Shown here: in pieces, positions 8,247 to 18,014 of the stretch | Layout: every line of letters begins with the position of its first letter | Position numbering within the stretch: the first letter of the stretch is position 1 | Assembly: GCA_900618425.1 (NCBI GenBank) | Contig: UZAN01046797.1 | Location: 1 to 26,290, forward strand | DNA from: Echinostoma caproni | Taxonomy: Eukaryota; Platyhelminthes; Trematoda; Plagiorchiida; Echinostomatidae | Direction: 5' to 3' | Length of the DNA: 26,290 nt | The notes under the pieces: model-generated | Told to the model about the DNA's origin: nothing | What the model saw: only the letters and a program-made list of their open reading frames with translations | Databases searched by the model: none | Translations under genes and position numbers: made by a program

Positions 8247-8350
8247 TCAATCAACAGCAGGCTGGGTGAACCCCATAGTCGCGAAGACCTGCTTTGCGGT
8301 GATAGAAACTAGCAACCTAATCCGCGTGACTCGGAGTGGCGAACCACACT
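8247..8350 (-). mobile_element. SINE body fragment (same family as 8546-8789)
   Basis: On the minus strand this matches the body of the neighbouring SINE: GTGGTTCGCCACTCCGAG, GACTATGGGGTTCACCC and CAGCCTGCTGTTGATT correspond to GTGGTTCGCCACTCCAAG, GACTATGGGGTTTACCC and CGCCTGCTGTTCATC. The tRNA-like head is absent, so this is a truncated copy. Confidence 0.7.
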
Positions 8351-9175
8351 ATCGACTTAGTCTCCACGAGCCTTGCTGAAACATTTCCCGACAGGCGTGA
8401 ATAGGGTGCGCAGAGTTATTCTGGGCACATCCTAGTCATTGCAAACGGTGTGGTGGGATGATCACTTTGAGAGTATGACTGCCGTGACCCAACACTGATT
8501 CGTCCAGTTAGTTGGGACTGCATCTGTACCACCAAGATGCCGTTCTTTTTTTATTACACACCTAGGTGTGATGAACAGCAGGCGGGGTAAACCCCATAGT
8601 CACGAGGACCTGCTGTTCAATGGTTGAAATCGGCAACCTAAGCCCCGGAACTTGGAGTGGCGAACCACATAAGGCCCCGATAGGTTAGGNCCTACCACGA
8701 AAGTTGGGTGGCGGGGCTCGAACCTCGGATCGTAGGGTCCAAAGCACGCCGGTGACAGCGACTAAACCACTGCGCCACCACCACCCTGATTCTGATTCAT
8801 CCAGGGATCCCAATTGAGCATTGAAGTTTCCAGTGACCACCACGATTTCCGTTGACTGAGCACTTCGGAGTAGTTGAGAGACAGCGATATGGTTGGGTAT
8901 CGCAAACAGTTGCGCTCATGCAACTTTTGGGAAGTTGCCCTGATGATGTTGCCTAGCCTGGCTACGAAACGTCCTCGAAGCACATTTCCAGCTCGGAAAA
9001 CCCACCAGTGCTCTTTTATACAAACCGGCGAACCAAAATGCATGGTGAATAGTTGTAAGAACAGAACAGTTGAGAGGCGCCTCTGTAGAATGCATCCTTC
9101 ATCTCTGGCAAACTACAATCAGTCGGTGGACACGGAAACGACGAATAAACATCATCTCTTCGTCCTGTAGCTGTT
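8351..9175 (-). mobile_element. RTE-like LINE endonuclease-domain fragment, interrupted by a SINE
   Basis: On the minus strand the fragment shows an apurinic-type endonuclease region in pieces: PEMKDAFYR near 9125-9100, then STEIVVVTGNFNAQLGSLDE near 8860-8800 (the GDFNA motif with the catalytic Asp replaced by Asn). The SINE at 8546-8789 follows, and beyond it the endonuclease sequence resumes with HLGG and VPTNWTN near 8540-8490. An extra stretch of about 120 nt separates PEMKDAFYR from the SQLLRS segment. Frameshifts occur throughout; the copy is dead. Confidence 0.7.
8546..8789 (-). mobile_element. tRNA-headed SINE, full-length copy nested in a LINE
   Basis: Read on the minus strand from 8789: a GGTGGTGG start, box A TGGCGCAGTGG (close to the pol III consensus), box B GGTTCGAGCCC, then a body containing GTGGTTCGCCACTCC and GACTATGGGGTTTACCC, a 14-nt palindrome CACACCTAGGTGTG, and a tail TAATAAAAAAA ending at 8546. 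It lies within LINE endonuclease sequence. AGAA occurs on both sides (flanks at 8790-8793 and 8543-8546), a short candidate target-site duplication. One N at 8690. The same family occurs at 8247-8350 (-) and 14638-14888 (+). Confidence 0.85.
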
Positions 9176-9244
9176 GACCCGTCGAAATGTATGGCGCACA
9201 GGCGGCTACTAACCGGGATCTAGTCGAGAAGTGAACTCTAGGCC

Positions 9245-9480
9245 TTCACACTGCACAATCCCTATACCGGCCGGATGCATGCTGACAGCAGACGTGGGAA
9301 CAAAGATGGTTCAAAATGACTAAAAACGTTTAGGTAGGTATGTTTGTATGCTGTGGATGACGCCCTTGCACAGTTAATGGAACAGCTTCGTGGACTATAA
9401 CACCCAAGTCCTTCTCTGTTGGCCTTGTGAGACAGCTTCATCTGGCCTCTGTCCATTGACCTTTGAGGCACTATTGGACC
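9245..9480 (-). mobile_element. CR1-like LINE C-terminal fragment
   Basis: Minus-strand reading across two frames gives KANREGLGVIVHEAV and CARASSTAYKHTYLNVFSH followed by FEPSLFPRLLSACIRP. This order (DLGV-V, CA-AA, FSHFDP-LF--L---YIRP) is characteristic of the region after the palm in CR1/Jockey-type reverse transcriptases. Frameshifted and short. Confidence 0.6.
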
Positions 9481-10874
9481 TGAGACATCTTTTAATGCTC
9501 GCTGGGTCACGGAGACGCGCAGGCCATCACATCACGTAAAGGTGCAGTTTCTTCGTGATTGAACGTTTCCGGTTGAACTAACCGACTCCACTTCAGTTGC
9601 ATGTCGTTACCTCCAGGTTTCTTGGTTTATCCTTATATTTGTGACAAGCTCGCTCCTGAAGGTAATGCGTATTACATTAGACTTGCTGTTAGCTGGAATT
9701 GAGATTTGCTTTTCCACTAGTCGGAGTGTTTGCATAGATCCGATGCTTAACTGGACTATTAGTAGGGCCGAAACAGATCAGGCAAGTAATGTTCATATAT
9801 GACTTAATACGGTTGCATTAACTTTCACCATCTGTTGACGCTTGATGCTCAAAAACCACTGAAGTTCAGAGAATGTAGCACAGACTGGCCCGTGGTTATA
9901 TTCCAGGCAAGCATTCCTGTCTAGTATCATAAGCCATCTGAGTGCTCTGGGTTAGTCCTTCGTATATAAGGAGACAATGGAACGCGGTCAATGGGTCAAC
10001 GTGTGGTGTGAATCGTACTACACGATAACGCTGAGGCCTCAATGATAGATTGGATACTTGAAGCATTGGGTCTCCTTTATCCATTTCTATATTGATGAGA
10101 TTGGATACTAGTCAATAGTCGTTGATGCGTAATTAGGTTCCTGGGTTCAGTTGGCGCAACATCAAAAGGTGTTTGTTATTCACTTCTGTATACGCACCGA
10201 CCAACTGCAGCCCAAACTGACAAAAGGGTGAATTTTACGAGAAGCTTACCGAGCTCGTTCGGATGAGCCACAGCTCGCGTACTGTATTGCAGCGGGTGAT
10301 ATTGCGCGCAGGTTGGAAAGCGGAGAGCATTCGAAACTGTCTGGCGAGGCGCTTTGGTCTGCCCGCCGAGCGAACAGTTCACCTCTGCGCAATTCATCAT
10401 TGTTCTTTTCGAGCACCAGCTCCCGTTAGACGGCAATATGGTGTCCTAGTTCAACGGGTAAGTTGATCCAAATTGACCACAAAGCTACCGTTGGCGTGTC
10501 TCGGTACAAAATTGCAGATCGTATTACACATACGTTGGGTGTGGTCATGCACTTCACGCTTCGACTCATCGGTCATCTCAGGTTACCATAGCCCGTGTAA
10601 CCCAGCTGCCTGCACACGTTATGAGGAGAAACTTAGAAACGAGCTAGGAAGAACGCGACGTAGTGGAGAACATCAATGGTGAGATTAAATTAGAGGCGAT
10701 ATGTATTGAACAGCAAATTTGCTTGCGAGGCCAAGCGCGAAATTCGTGGATGACGGTGAATCTCTTAGAAGTCCGTATTCCTGATCAAACGAAGGTAATG
10801 TCCCAACCTTCCAGGACCAACATACGAACTGAGTGTCTGCAACGTCAGTTAAGAAAAAAAACCTTAAGAATCAT
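9481..10874. other. Intergenic, nothing recognised
   Basis: Several 60-90 aa ORFs occur on both strands, but none shows recognisable motifs, splice logic or codon bias. Confidence 0.45.
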
Positions 10875-11800
10875 CATCGTTCAACGTAATACAATGGAGC
10901 GAGCTTCATTGATCGCTACCAAACGCATAATGCATAAAAGGTAAGTAAAGATATGTGAGGAGGATACGGATTGGGCCTATTGTTAGGGAATGAAAAAGAA
11001 AGCGAACCTCGATGGTCAACACACGGAACAGACAGTCTAAATGTGCATACATACTAGCATTCTGGTCTGATAAGAAGTGACAGCAAGGTCATCATTGCTG
11101 ATATGACCTTCAGTGTCTCCAACCGTCCGGTTACGGAATCTTTTGGACCCCTACCCGGAGGACGAGAAACACCTACTCTACCTAATCGCTCTGTGCATTT
11201 CTTCATGCCTCGTCTCCACTTCATCTGCTGGCCTCCACGTGGCTTTCTCCAGTCTGCAGCGGCCACTGCAAGTAAGGTGCAGTGCGATAGACGACCGCTG
11301 GGCATATGCAAAACGTGTCCTAACGAACAGAGTCTGTTGAGCTGAATTCACGGTGATAGCGAGTTGGTGTTTGATGTATTCCCAAACACCCGAAGACTTA
11401 CGTCTAAGTTACTAACCCGGTCACTCCACCCCGCTTGGGCCAAACTACATAAACATCTATTGACGAAAACCAGCAGCTTAAGGATATCTTCTACCCGCAA
11501 ATTCAAGGTTTAACAGCCGTAGAGCAGAACTGATCATACAGTGGCCTGATATACCGACTTTTCAACTTCAGTGAAACGTCACGTCATCACCAGTCCTGCG
11601 TACGCTGCTGGAACCTTGAAAACGTGGGCTGTTATATCCTTTGATGCGCTACTGTCGTTGGTCATGCAGCTGCCCGAGTACGAGATGCAGTCCATTTCAG
11701 CTGGTTCCTTACCGCTTAGTTTCACAACGGGATTTGGCGACACCCAATCTTGCAGCATAACTTTGTACTTTGAAGGTGCAAGGCGCATGCCCACCTAAGA
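10875..11800 (-). mobile_element. RTE-like LINE, 3' half (thumb to 3' tail), broken
   Basis: On the minus strand from 11794: GMRLAPSKYKVMLQDW (post-palm region), KVPAAYAGL, SVLLYGC, LNLRVEDI, NRCLCSLA, VSNLDVSLRVFGN, LGHVLHMPSGRL, DWRKPRGGQQMKWRRGMKKC and VGVSRPPGRGPKD, in the order of the family's C-terminal region. Stops and frameshifts break the ORF. A 3' UTR of about 170 nt follows and ends in CGATGATGATT near 10875. The 5' end lies only about 45 nt from the 5' end of an oppositely oriented copy. Confidence 0.8.
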
Positions 11801-11839
11801 ATTATCGCGAAAACTGATGAACCAAAAAAGATGCTGAAA

Positions 11840-12800
11840 TGAAAGTAAAATCTGCATCCGAGAACAGTGTTTCATCTGATATACAACAGCGGACAACACC
11901 GCATACCGGTCAGGGAAACCAACTGCAACAAAAATGGACAGAGGTCCACAATAAAGAACGACTTGATCGCTGGGCAAATTGCTTAAGTGAACGGGTCAAC
12001 TGGCATGGCGCAAGTGTGGCGATCGCAACCGAAACTCCTAGGGCGGCAACATGATAGTCCCCTAAAGAACTAGAAGTACGCCGTTGAATTAAATTGCTAT
12101 AGAGAAGGAATACTTCTCAGCGTGCTTTTTAAACTGGAGTTGAATCTCGTCGACTTTATAGCTGGTTTACCACACAGCATTTAGTTGGAAGAGCGCATGC
12201 CGTTATCCGGAGTTGATCGTTCCGATCTTCAAGAAGGGGTCAATTAACGACTGTGTGAACCAACGGGGGATCATCAAAAGAGTTCATTTCTGTGATACTT
12301 CGTTGCCGGACACCCTCAAGGATACTCGCGGACAACAAGCAGGATTCCAACCAGATCGCAGTTGTATCGAAAAGATTTCCACCCTGCGTCAAATCCTCGA
12401 ATTAAGCCACACTCCGTCAACCAACAATGACCTTGACCTACAACGAACGCTCCTTCCGGGCTAACCGCGAAGCCCTGATGGACTGGCTGCGCCGCTTATG
12501 AACTTCCTAAAAGTACGTGAACATAGTGAAATCACCTCGCTTAGGATTATCTATAGCCCTCTCGTCTTCCAGACTGAGGCCTGAAAGACTACATAAATGA
12601 TTCTTTGGGGGACAATGAAGGATACAAAAGCGCACAGACAACATTTGCGTTCTTGTTATCATTTCTTATCAGGACGGAATGCTTGAAAACGTATGTTTGC
12701 ACAGTCAGATTGGGTACCAACACGCCCTGTTTAGCACAAGTCTACAAGATAGGTTGCACTCTAATGTGACTCGCAGGCTTACAAAAAGAGAACGTAGAGG
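11840..12800 (+). mobile_element. RTE-like LINE with internal deletion (RT N-terminal part joined to 3' end)
   Basis: The + strand reads NKERLDRWANCLSERVNW (linker before the RT), LIVPIFKKGSINDCVNQRG and AGFQPDRSCIEKISTLRQIL (RT fingers), then the broken motif A region to about 12530. From about 12590 the sequence is already the family's 3' end (the segment equivalent to FLLSFLIRTECL). Palm, thumb and C-terminal region are therefore deleted, roughly 1.3 kb relative to the copy at 21560-24208. Dead element. Confidence 0.75.
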
Positions 12801-13289
12801 CTGAATCGCGTTCGAAAAGATGACCGACCGATCCGCCACGACAAACACCAAGTAGCCTTACCGAATTCTGATCCCCCGAGGAACGGTTTCCAGTTATCGA
12901 ACTTTAAATAGTCACGCAAAATAAACCCGTATTTGGACCAAACCTGATAGTACAGTGGTAATCAAACCAAGCTGTTCACAATCTGTTACGCAATGAGAAG
13001 TACAGCAGATTTGTCCGAGCAGAAAAATAAAACAGGTGCAAAGGATAAAATGCTATGATAAGAAGGAAAGAAAGGTGTGCCAGAAATGCATGAAAACTCC
13101 GTCTGTTTGTAGCCTTTTGTGCGTTCTGGATCGTTTGTAATCATTGATCGATCAGAAACGTCTGACCCACCGGTTAAATACGCCATCTGAACAAATCATC
13201 GGGGTTCAAAGNNTCAAAGGTCTACCCAGTGAAACCTATTTTATTTAGCAAATTATGAAGTTTTTCGATCCTTTTTACTTCCAAAAAAA
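12801..13289. other. Nothing recognised
   Basis: Non-coding sequence between LINE and Ty3/gypsy debris, with two N at 13212-13213. Confidence 0.45.
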
Positions 13290-14110
13290 TTTGACCTTCC
13301 TGACATCTCACGCTGAATATGACTGGCTTTCAAGATTGTTACGTTGGATTAACTTGAAAACCAATCGACTGTTTGCTGACGCGATCAGCCCGCCGTCTTG
13401 GCTGCATCGTACCGTCATTGGTGGAACGATAGCTGCGGATAGAGTGTCTTCAAGCTGAAAGTTCCCAGCACGGTTTAGTCCCAGTAAGCAATGGACACTG
13501 GACGGTCTGTTCGGGGCGGTTGGTGGATGCACCACATCAACTAAAAGAGACCCACTTGGTCCTTGTAGATCACACGAGCAATTATTTTTTGAGATTTGTG
13601 CGATGATCCAGTTTGCATGACCAGGGCAATAGTTGCCCATGATCTCCTGGCAGGAACCTTGCTGTCTTGCGGAACAACGTGGGGGTTTGTGCTACACTGC
13701 GAGATAGCATCATACATTAGTCTCAGCTATGAAGATTTCAACGGGAGGACGGCTATCCGAGTATAGGTTCGGTATAGCCCGACTATTCCAATGGAAACTA
13801 TCTGAAATCACGTCCTTTACCGTCTTCCTCTTTGACTTGGTCAGTGGATGTTCGAAAGTGTCCAAGAACCTTTGAATTTGAATGTGGAAGAAACGGAAGA
13901 GATTAGTGCAATGTCATTTTTCCGATGAATTGGGAGAATTTGTGTCGTGAACTGACTTCCATTAACGTACACAAGCGCATCCGGAACGCCGAAGGACGTA
14001 TACAAGCGATATTCATGCCAACGTGGTAGTTTCCGGTATGGCACAAAACGATAACGTGGATTCACCTCGGAAAATCAGATGTCAGTATTGATCTGTTCGC
14101 ATTGATTGAT
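13290..14110 (-). mobile_element. Ty3/gypsy LTR retrotransposon fragment: integrase core end and C-terminal domain
   Basis: The minus strand reads FGVPDALVYVNGSQFTTQ (normally FGxPDxLVSDNGxQFTS; the second catalytic Asp is lost in the change to YVNG), then RFLDTFEHPLTKSKRKTVKD and a degraded PPVEIFIAE, as in the second half of the integrase core. The C-terminal part NYCPGHANWIIAQISKN and GSLLVDVVHPPTAPNRPSS follows. Stops interrupt it near 13700. No LTR, primer-binding site or polypurine tract was recognised nearby. Confidence 0.75.
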
Positions 14111-14469
14111 TCGATGAATGCCTAGCTTGAGGGTATTCTGCTTTCTGATAACGCTTGCACCAGTGTTGACCTTCTAGATTACAGGTCAACTACCAGCTTG
14201 CGCAGCGGCTACATGTATGTGTATACATTGCAAAATAGACCGACTGCGTCCTTATTTATACGCTTGCAGGGGACGTAATAAAGGCGAACTTATGGAATAG
14301 CTGGTAGCGGCCAAGGCTGAGGCATGCTAACAGATAACAGAATCATCGCAATGATTCTTCGAGGCTTGTTCGTCTCAAATGCACTTACTGAGCTGCAAAT
14401 GAGATTTACACTGCATAAGGATGACCCCGTTCATTTTTACATTCATACGTGTTACAATCAGCATCGCAC
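14111..14469. other. Nothing recognised
   Basis: No gene or repeat motif identified in this stretch. Confidence 0.45.
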
Positions 14470-14630
14470 AGCTAAATACAGGGAGCTGCATTGATCGCTT
14501 CCAAGCTCGTTGTGTATACAAAGTTAATGAGAATATGTAAGGTGAACAGAGATTGGACTTCTTTTAAAGGAAGGGAAATGAAAGTGAATCTCTATAATCA
14601 ACAGCTTCATTATCTCTAGCCTACCAACTA
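14470..14630 (-). mobile_element. RTE-like LINE 3' UTR fragment
   Basis: On the minus strand this resembles the 3' UTR of the copy ending at 10875: a match around the GAAAGTGAATCTCTATAATCAAC / GAAAGCGAACCTCGATGGTCAAC positions, and an end resembling GCGATCAATG-AGCT.  It ends near TGCGATGCTGATT. Confidence 0.5.
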
Positions 14631-14637
14631 GTTATTT

Positions 14638-14888
14638 GGCCCCAGCGGTGCACTGGCTTAGTCATGTCACCGGTGTGCTCTGGACTCATTGGTCTGAGGT
14701 TCGAGCCGCGCCACCGCCACCCGACTTTAGTGTCAGACAGTTTTGCTGTCGCCCGGTTCAATACCACGCCTAGTCTTATGTGGTTCGCCATCCCAAGGTA
14801 ACTGCTTTCCATGACTGAGCAGCCGGCCCTTGTGACTATGGAGTTAACGCCGTCTGCAGCTCATCACACTAAGCTGTAATAAAAAAAT
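14638..14888 (+). mobile_element. tRNA-headed SINE, third copy of the 8546-8789 family
   Basis: Starts with a head resembling the 8546-8789 copy (ACTGGCTTAGTC, CACCGGTGTGCT, then box B GAGGTTCGAGCC and GCCACC), continues with the shared body (CTTATGTGGTTCGCCA, TTGTGACTATGG), CATCACAC and the tail TGTAATAAAAAAAT at 14875-14888. Box A is more degenerate than in the 8546-8789 copy. Full length but diverged. Confidence 0.78.
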
Positions 14889-17221
14889 CTGGAAGACGAG
14901 AGAAACCAATTCTACCCAATAGCTGTGTATTTCCTAATGCTCTCGGAGCGCATAAAGCAGATACTTGACTAGACGTACTGCGCCAACAGACAACTTCGGG
15001 CAAGAGCTTTCATCTACTTTATACTGGGGTCTTCGAATGAAAATGGATCAAAACTCTAGAGGGTTTCTGGGACAACTACTCGGTCGGCAAAAAAACGATC
15101 GACAGGGTATTTCTTTGTTACAGTTTTCCGGATGGACGAGTAGATGACCTGCGTGACTGGTAGTAGTGTTTTGTCTGCTGCAGTGTTATTTCTAGGGGTC
15201 TCAACAACCGCATTAGCGATCAATAATAGGTGGTTGATCGTCTCCTTTATATCTTCCATTTCGGATCCCAAGGCGATTGATAAAATGACTGCTTTTTCTG
15301 ATGCAGAGTTGTAGGAAATGATGAGCCGCGAAAAGGCACCGGACTGACCAATGTTATCCAGCGCGGCGAACTTAATGCTGAAGTAGAAGAGGGTTGTAAC
15401 TCATGATTTTAACCGATCTGCGATGTAGACGGGGTGTCTTTCTTTGAACCAAAACGGTGATGAGAGTAAAGTGCAGACTTTAATATTCTGTGGAACTATT
15501 CGATTTAAAAAATGACATCTCAGGATTCCTACCTACGCCCCACTGGTGCCAAGAATCTTGCGGTATGTGTGATAGCTTTTGTCTCGCCCGGGAATTTGCG
15601 AGCTACTTGCACCCAATCCGAGGTCGGAACTGTCAGTCGTGAGAATGATTCGAAATCTAAAACCAAAATGTGTTAAGGACTGCTCGGATTACTGTAATCC
15701 TTTCTTTTACTGAAACACATGTGGACAGTTTTTGGACTATTCCCATTTGTTCACTTTCGTCAAAAGCTGGTAGGGGTCACGAAACTGGCAGGAATGCACT
15801 ACAATAACTGAACTTAATTTAGACGCAGAAAATGGTGGAGGCATTCTCATAATGGTACAATGATCACGGAATGAAGTATACGACCGTTTCGTTGGCTATT
15901 AAATCTTAGTACTGCGCCTAATACAAAAAGAAATGTTTTTTGCTTCCGTTAAAGCTCGTAATGAGGTATTCTTTGACAAAAAGTCTCTATCCTGGAGAGA
16001 AACTGTTTTGCCGACTGGTGATTCCTATGTCGTGTGAGTACACAGCGCTGTCAACCCACTGAATATATGTAGTGATCGCAATTGTTTAAATGGGACAATC
16101 ACCACCGCCCAACTTCCACTATTTCAGTGTCACATGACATGTTCCAATGGCCGCTTTTCCCTCCTATAGAAATTGTCCGTATAACCATGGGTTCAAAAAA
16201 AGAATCGATGTGAGTTTCAAATAAACGGAGAACTGCATATCACATTGGGCCCAGAATATTTTAACCAGGAACACGTTTTTCCATCCCTCTCTGTTGAAAA
16301 TAACCCGGGGGTGTTTTGGATTTCCTTGAATTTTCAATTCAAATACCGAGGTAACTCTGAAAGGTGTGCAGTTATACAGAACTCTGTTATCGTATAGAAT
16401 GCTTATGGCCATCTGAATATTGGAGATAGCCTATCTAACCGGTCGCATCACTGTATCATGAAGAGAGAGACCATGCGTATCCACGCAGAATACCTTCCCA
16501 TGGACTAATCATAGGAGGCGGAACGATCTGGAGCTGGAACGATCAGTGGCGTTCATAGTAATTTATTCAACTGGTAAGAAGTAATATAAATATACATGTA
16601 TGAACAAGTGCATATACACTGAAGAAAACTCTAGGTAGAATTTATTACTTCTTCCCTTGATGCAAAATGGCCTACGTCAGTGCTAATGCAGTCCGGCTGT
16701 GATAAACGGTACCTGTAGGATTGACGGAGAGAAAAGTGGACTGTGTGGATGTATCATTGACATAGTATGTGAGAGAAACAGCAGTGAAAAAGTTCGTTTT
16801 CGGTGACGCATTCATTGGCTGACATGTCCTAGTTTATGTTTGAATGTTTGCTGGGATAAAGATTCATTTCACATTGAAAAGAAAATCACATTTCTACTCC
16901 ATGACTGAATGTTGTTCACACATTGATTATCGCATCCAGTGGTTCGAACTAACATACATGCACATATATCGCAACTAATTACAGTAAGATTGACAGAAAA
17001 TCTGGGGAGTAGTCATAGGATGCGAGTGCATATACAGTGCTGATAAGCCTGACCGAAAAAAGAAGAAATAGCATTCGGGCCTCTAAAAGAAACATGTAAC
17101 TACAATGTTAGAAATGAAAGGCAGTTCAACAGAGCTCGCAGTACGGAGATCTGTGCATCCAGTCATATGCCTTTGGAAGGTGTCAAAAGGTTTAGATACC
17201 CAGTACACCTCGATATTCAAT
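14889..17221. other. Intergenic, nothing recognised
   Basis: About 2.3 kb without a recognisable gene or element. ORFs here are short and lack motifs. A few AT-rich stretches (16560-16640) contain no promoter or repeat I can name. Confidence 0.45.
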
Positions 17222-17540
17222 CAAACCGGTCACTTTGCCTGAGACTTGTAGGTTTGCACACCTCTTCTTGGTTGGTGTGTAATCAGAACTTCTTGCTAAC
17301 TAACCTAAATGAATGGCCAGTTATGGCCGTATGAAGGTGCATGGTTAGTGGCTGTACAAACTGCATTGAAGTAAAGCCCTCTAATTTCGTTGGAGAGCCG
17401 CGTAGTATGTGATTATAGCTTCCTTGCAGCGGCCATCCTGATCACATTAGGAACATTTCTCGAGGTTCAAGAAAAAGGCGACTAGCCACAACACAAAAAA
17501 CCCACCCACAGAATACACAGGCTTTTGGAGTCTAACAAAC
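17222..17540 (+). repeat. Dispersed repeat R3, old copy
   Basis: Its second half (GAGGTTCAAG...GCGACTAGCCACAAC...CCCACCC, about 17461-17512) aligns with GAGGTGCAAG...GTGACAAGCCACAACCC at 19322-19370. Its start (TTCTTGGTTGGTGTG) aligns with TTCTTGGTTGGTTTG at 19140. Strongly diverged. Confidence 0.5.
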
Positions 17541-17721
17541 CCGAACAGGTTATGATGGAACTATTACCACGCTCCTAATTAGTGTAATTTGAGCTTCACA
17601 AGGAAACGATATCATGGGTCACGGAACAGTTACGACTGAATAACAAAAAGACAAGAGAACAAGCCTTCGTCGATATGTGAGAGAGAGACTGACCGATTCA
17701 CTCGTTGAAAACTGAGGCAAT

Positions 17722-18014
17722 TCATCCGGTGCGCATCATTTTTGCTTGCTTTTTCTCTTCCACTTCTTTCTTTTTTCGTTCCAAGTAGAGCTCCCGGTCA
17801 CGCATAAATTGCGCATATCCCGCGGGACTATGATCAACTAACCCTTTGTCTAGAGCTTCTTTCGACAATATTTCAATTCCCAGTCGATGAGCGGTACCAA
17901 TCAGCATGGTGCAAATCGTTTTCAGATCTTGCGATTCAAAAGCCATATCTTGTTTCTTTAACTGGGCGATGTGATAGATATGCTTCAATGTGAGACGACC
18001 GCATGTTTCTTTAC
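17722..18014 (-). CDS. MRPL11: MRPL11 coding exon 4 (residues 111-207 and stop)
   Basis: Acceptor TGCATCATAG ends at 18015; the first two bases complete Gly111, then [17 protein letters not shown] and the C-terminal domain; TGA at 17724-17722. Confidence 0.96.

Noticed and set aside
10176..10944. Overlapping 60-90 codon ORFs as small novel genes
   Set aside because: No motifs, no splice or poly(A) support, overlapping on both strands; expected by chance at this base composition.
11571..11798. Plus-strand ORF at 11571-11798
   Set aside because: It is the antisense shadow of the LINE post-palm region, which makes sense on the minus strand.
16164..16412. 82-codon minus-strand ORF as a membrane protein
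   Set aside because: Hydrophobic stretches are short, there is no homology and no gene signals around it.
15000..17221. Candidate promoter or small RNA genes in the AT-rich stretch near 16560-16640
   Set aside because: No consensus elements beyond AT-richness could be pointed to.
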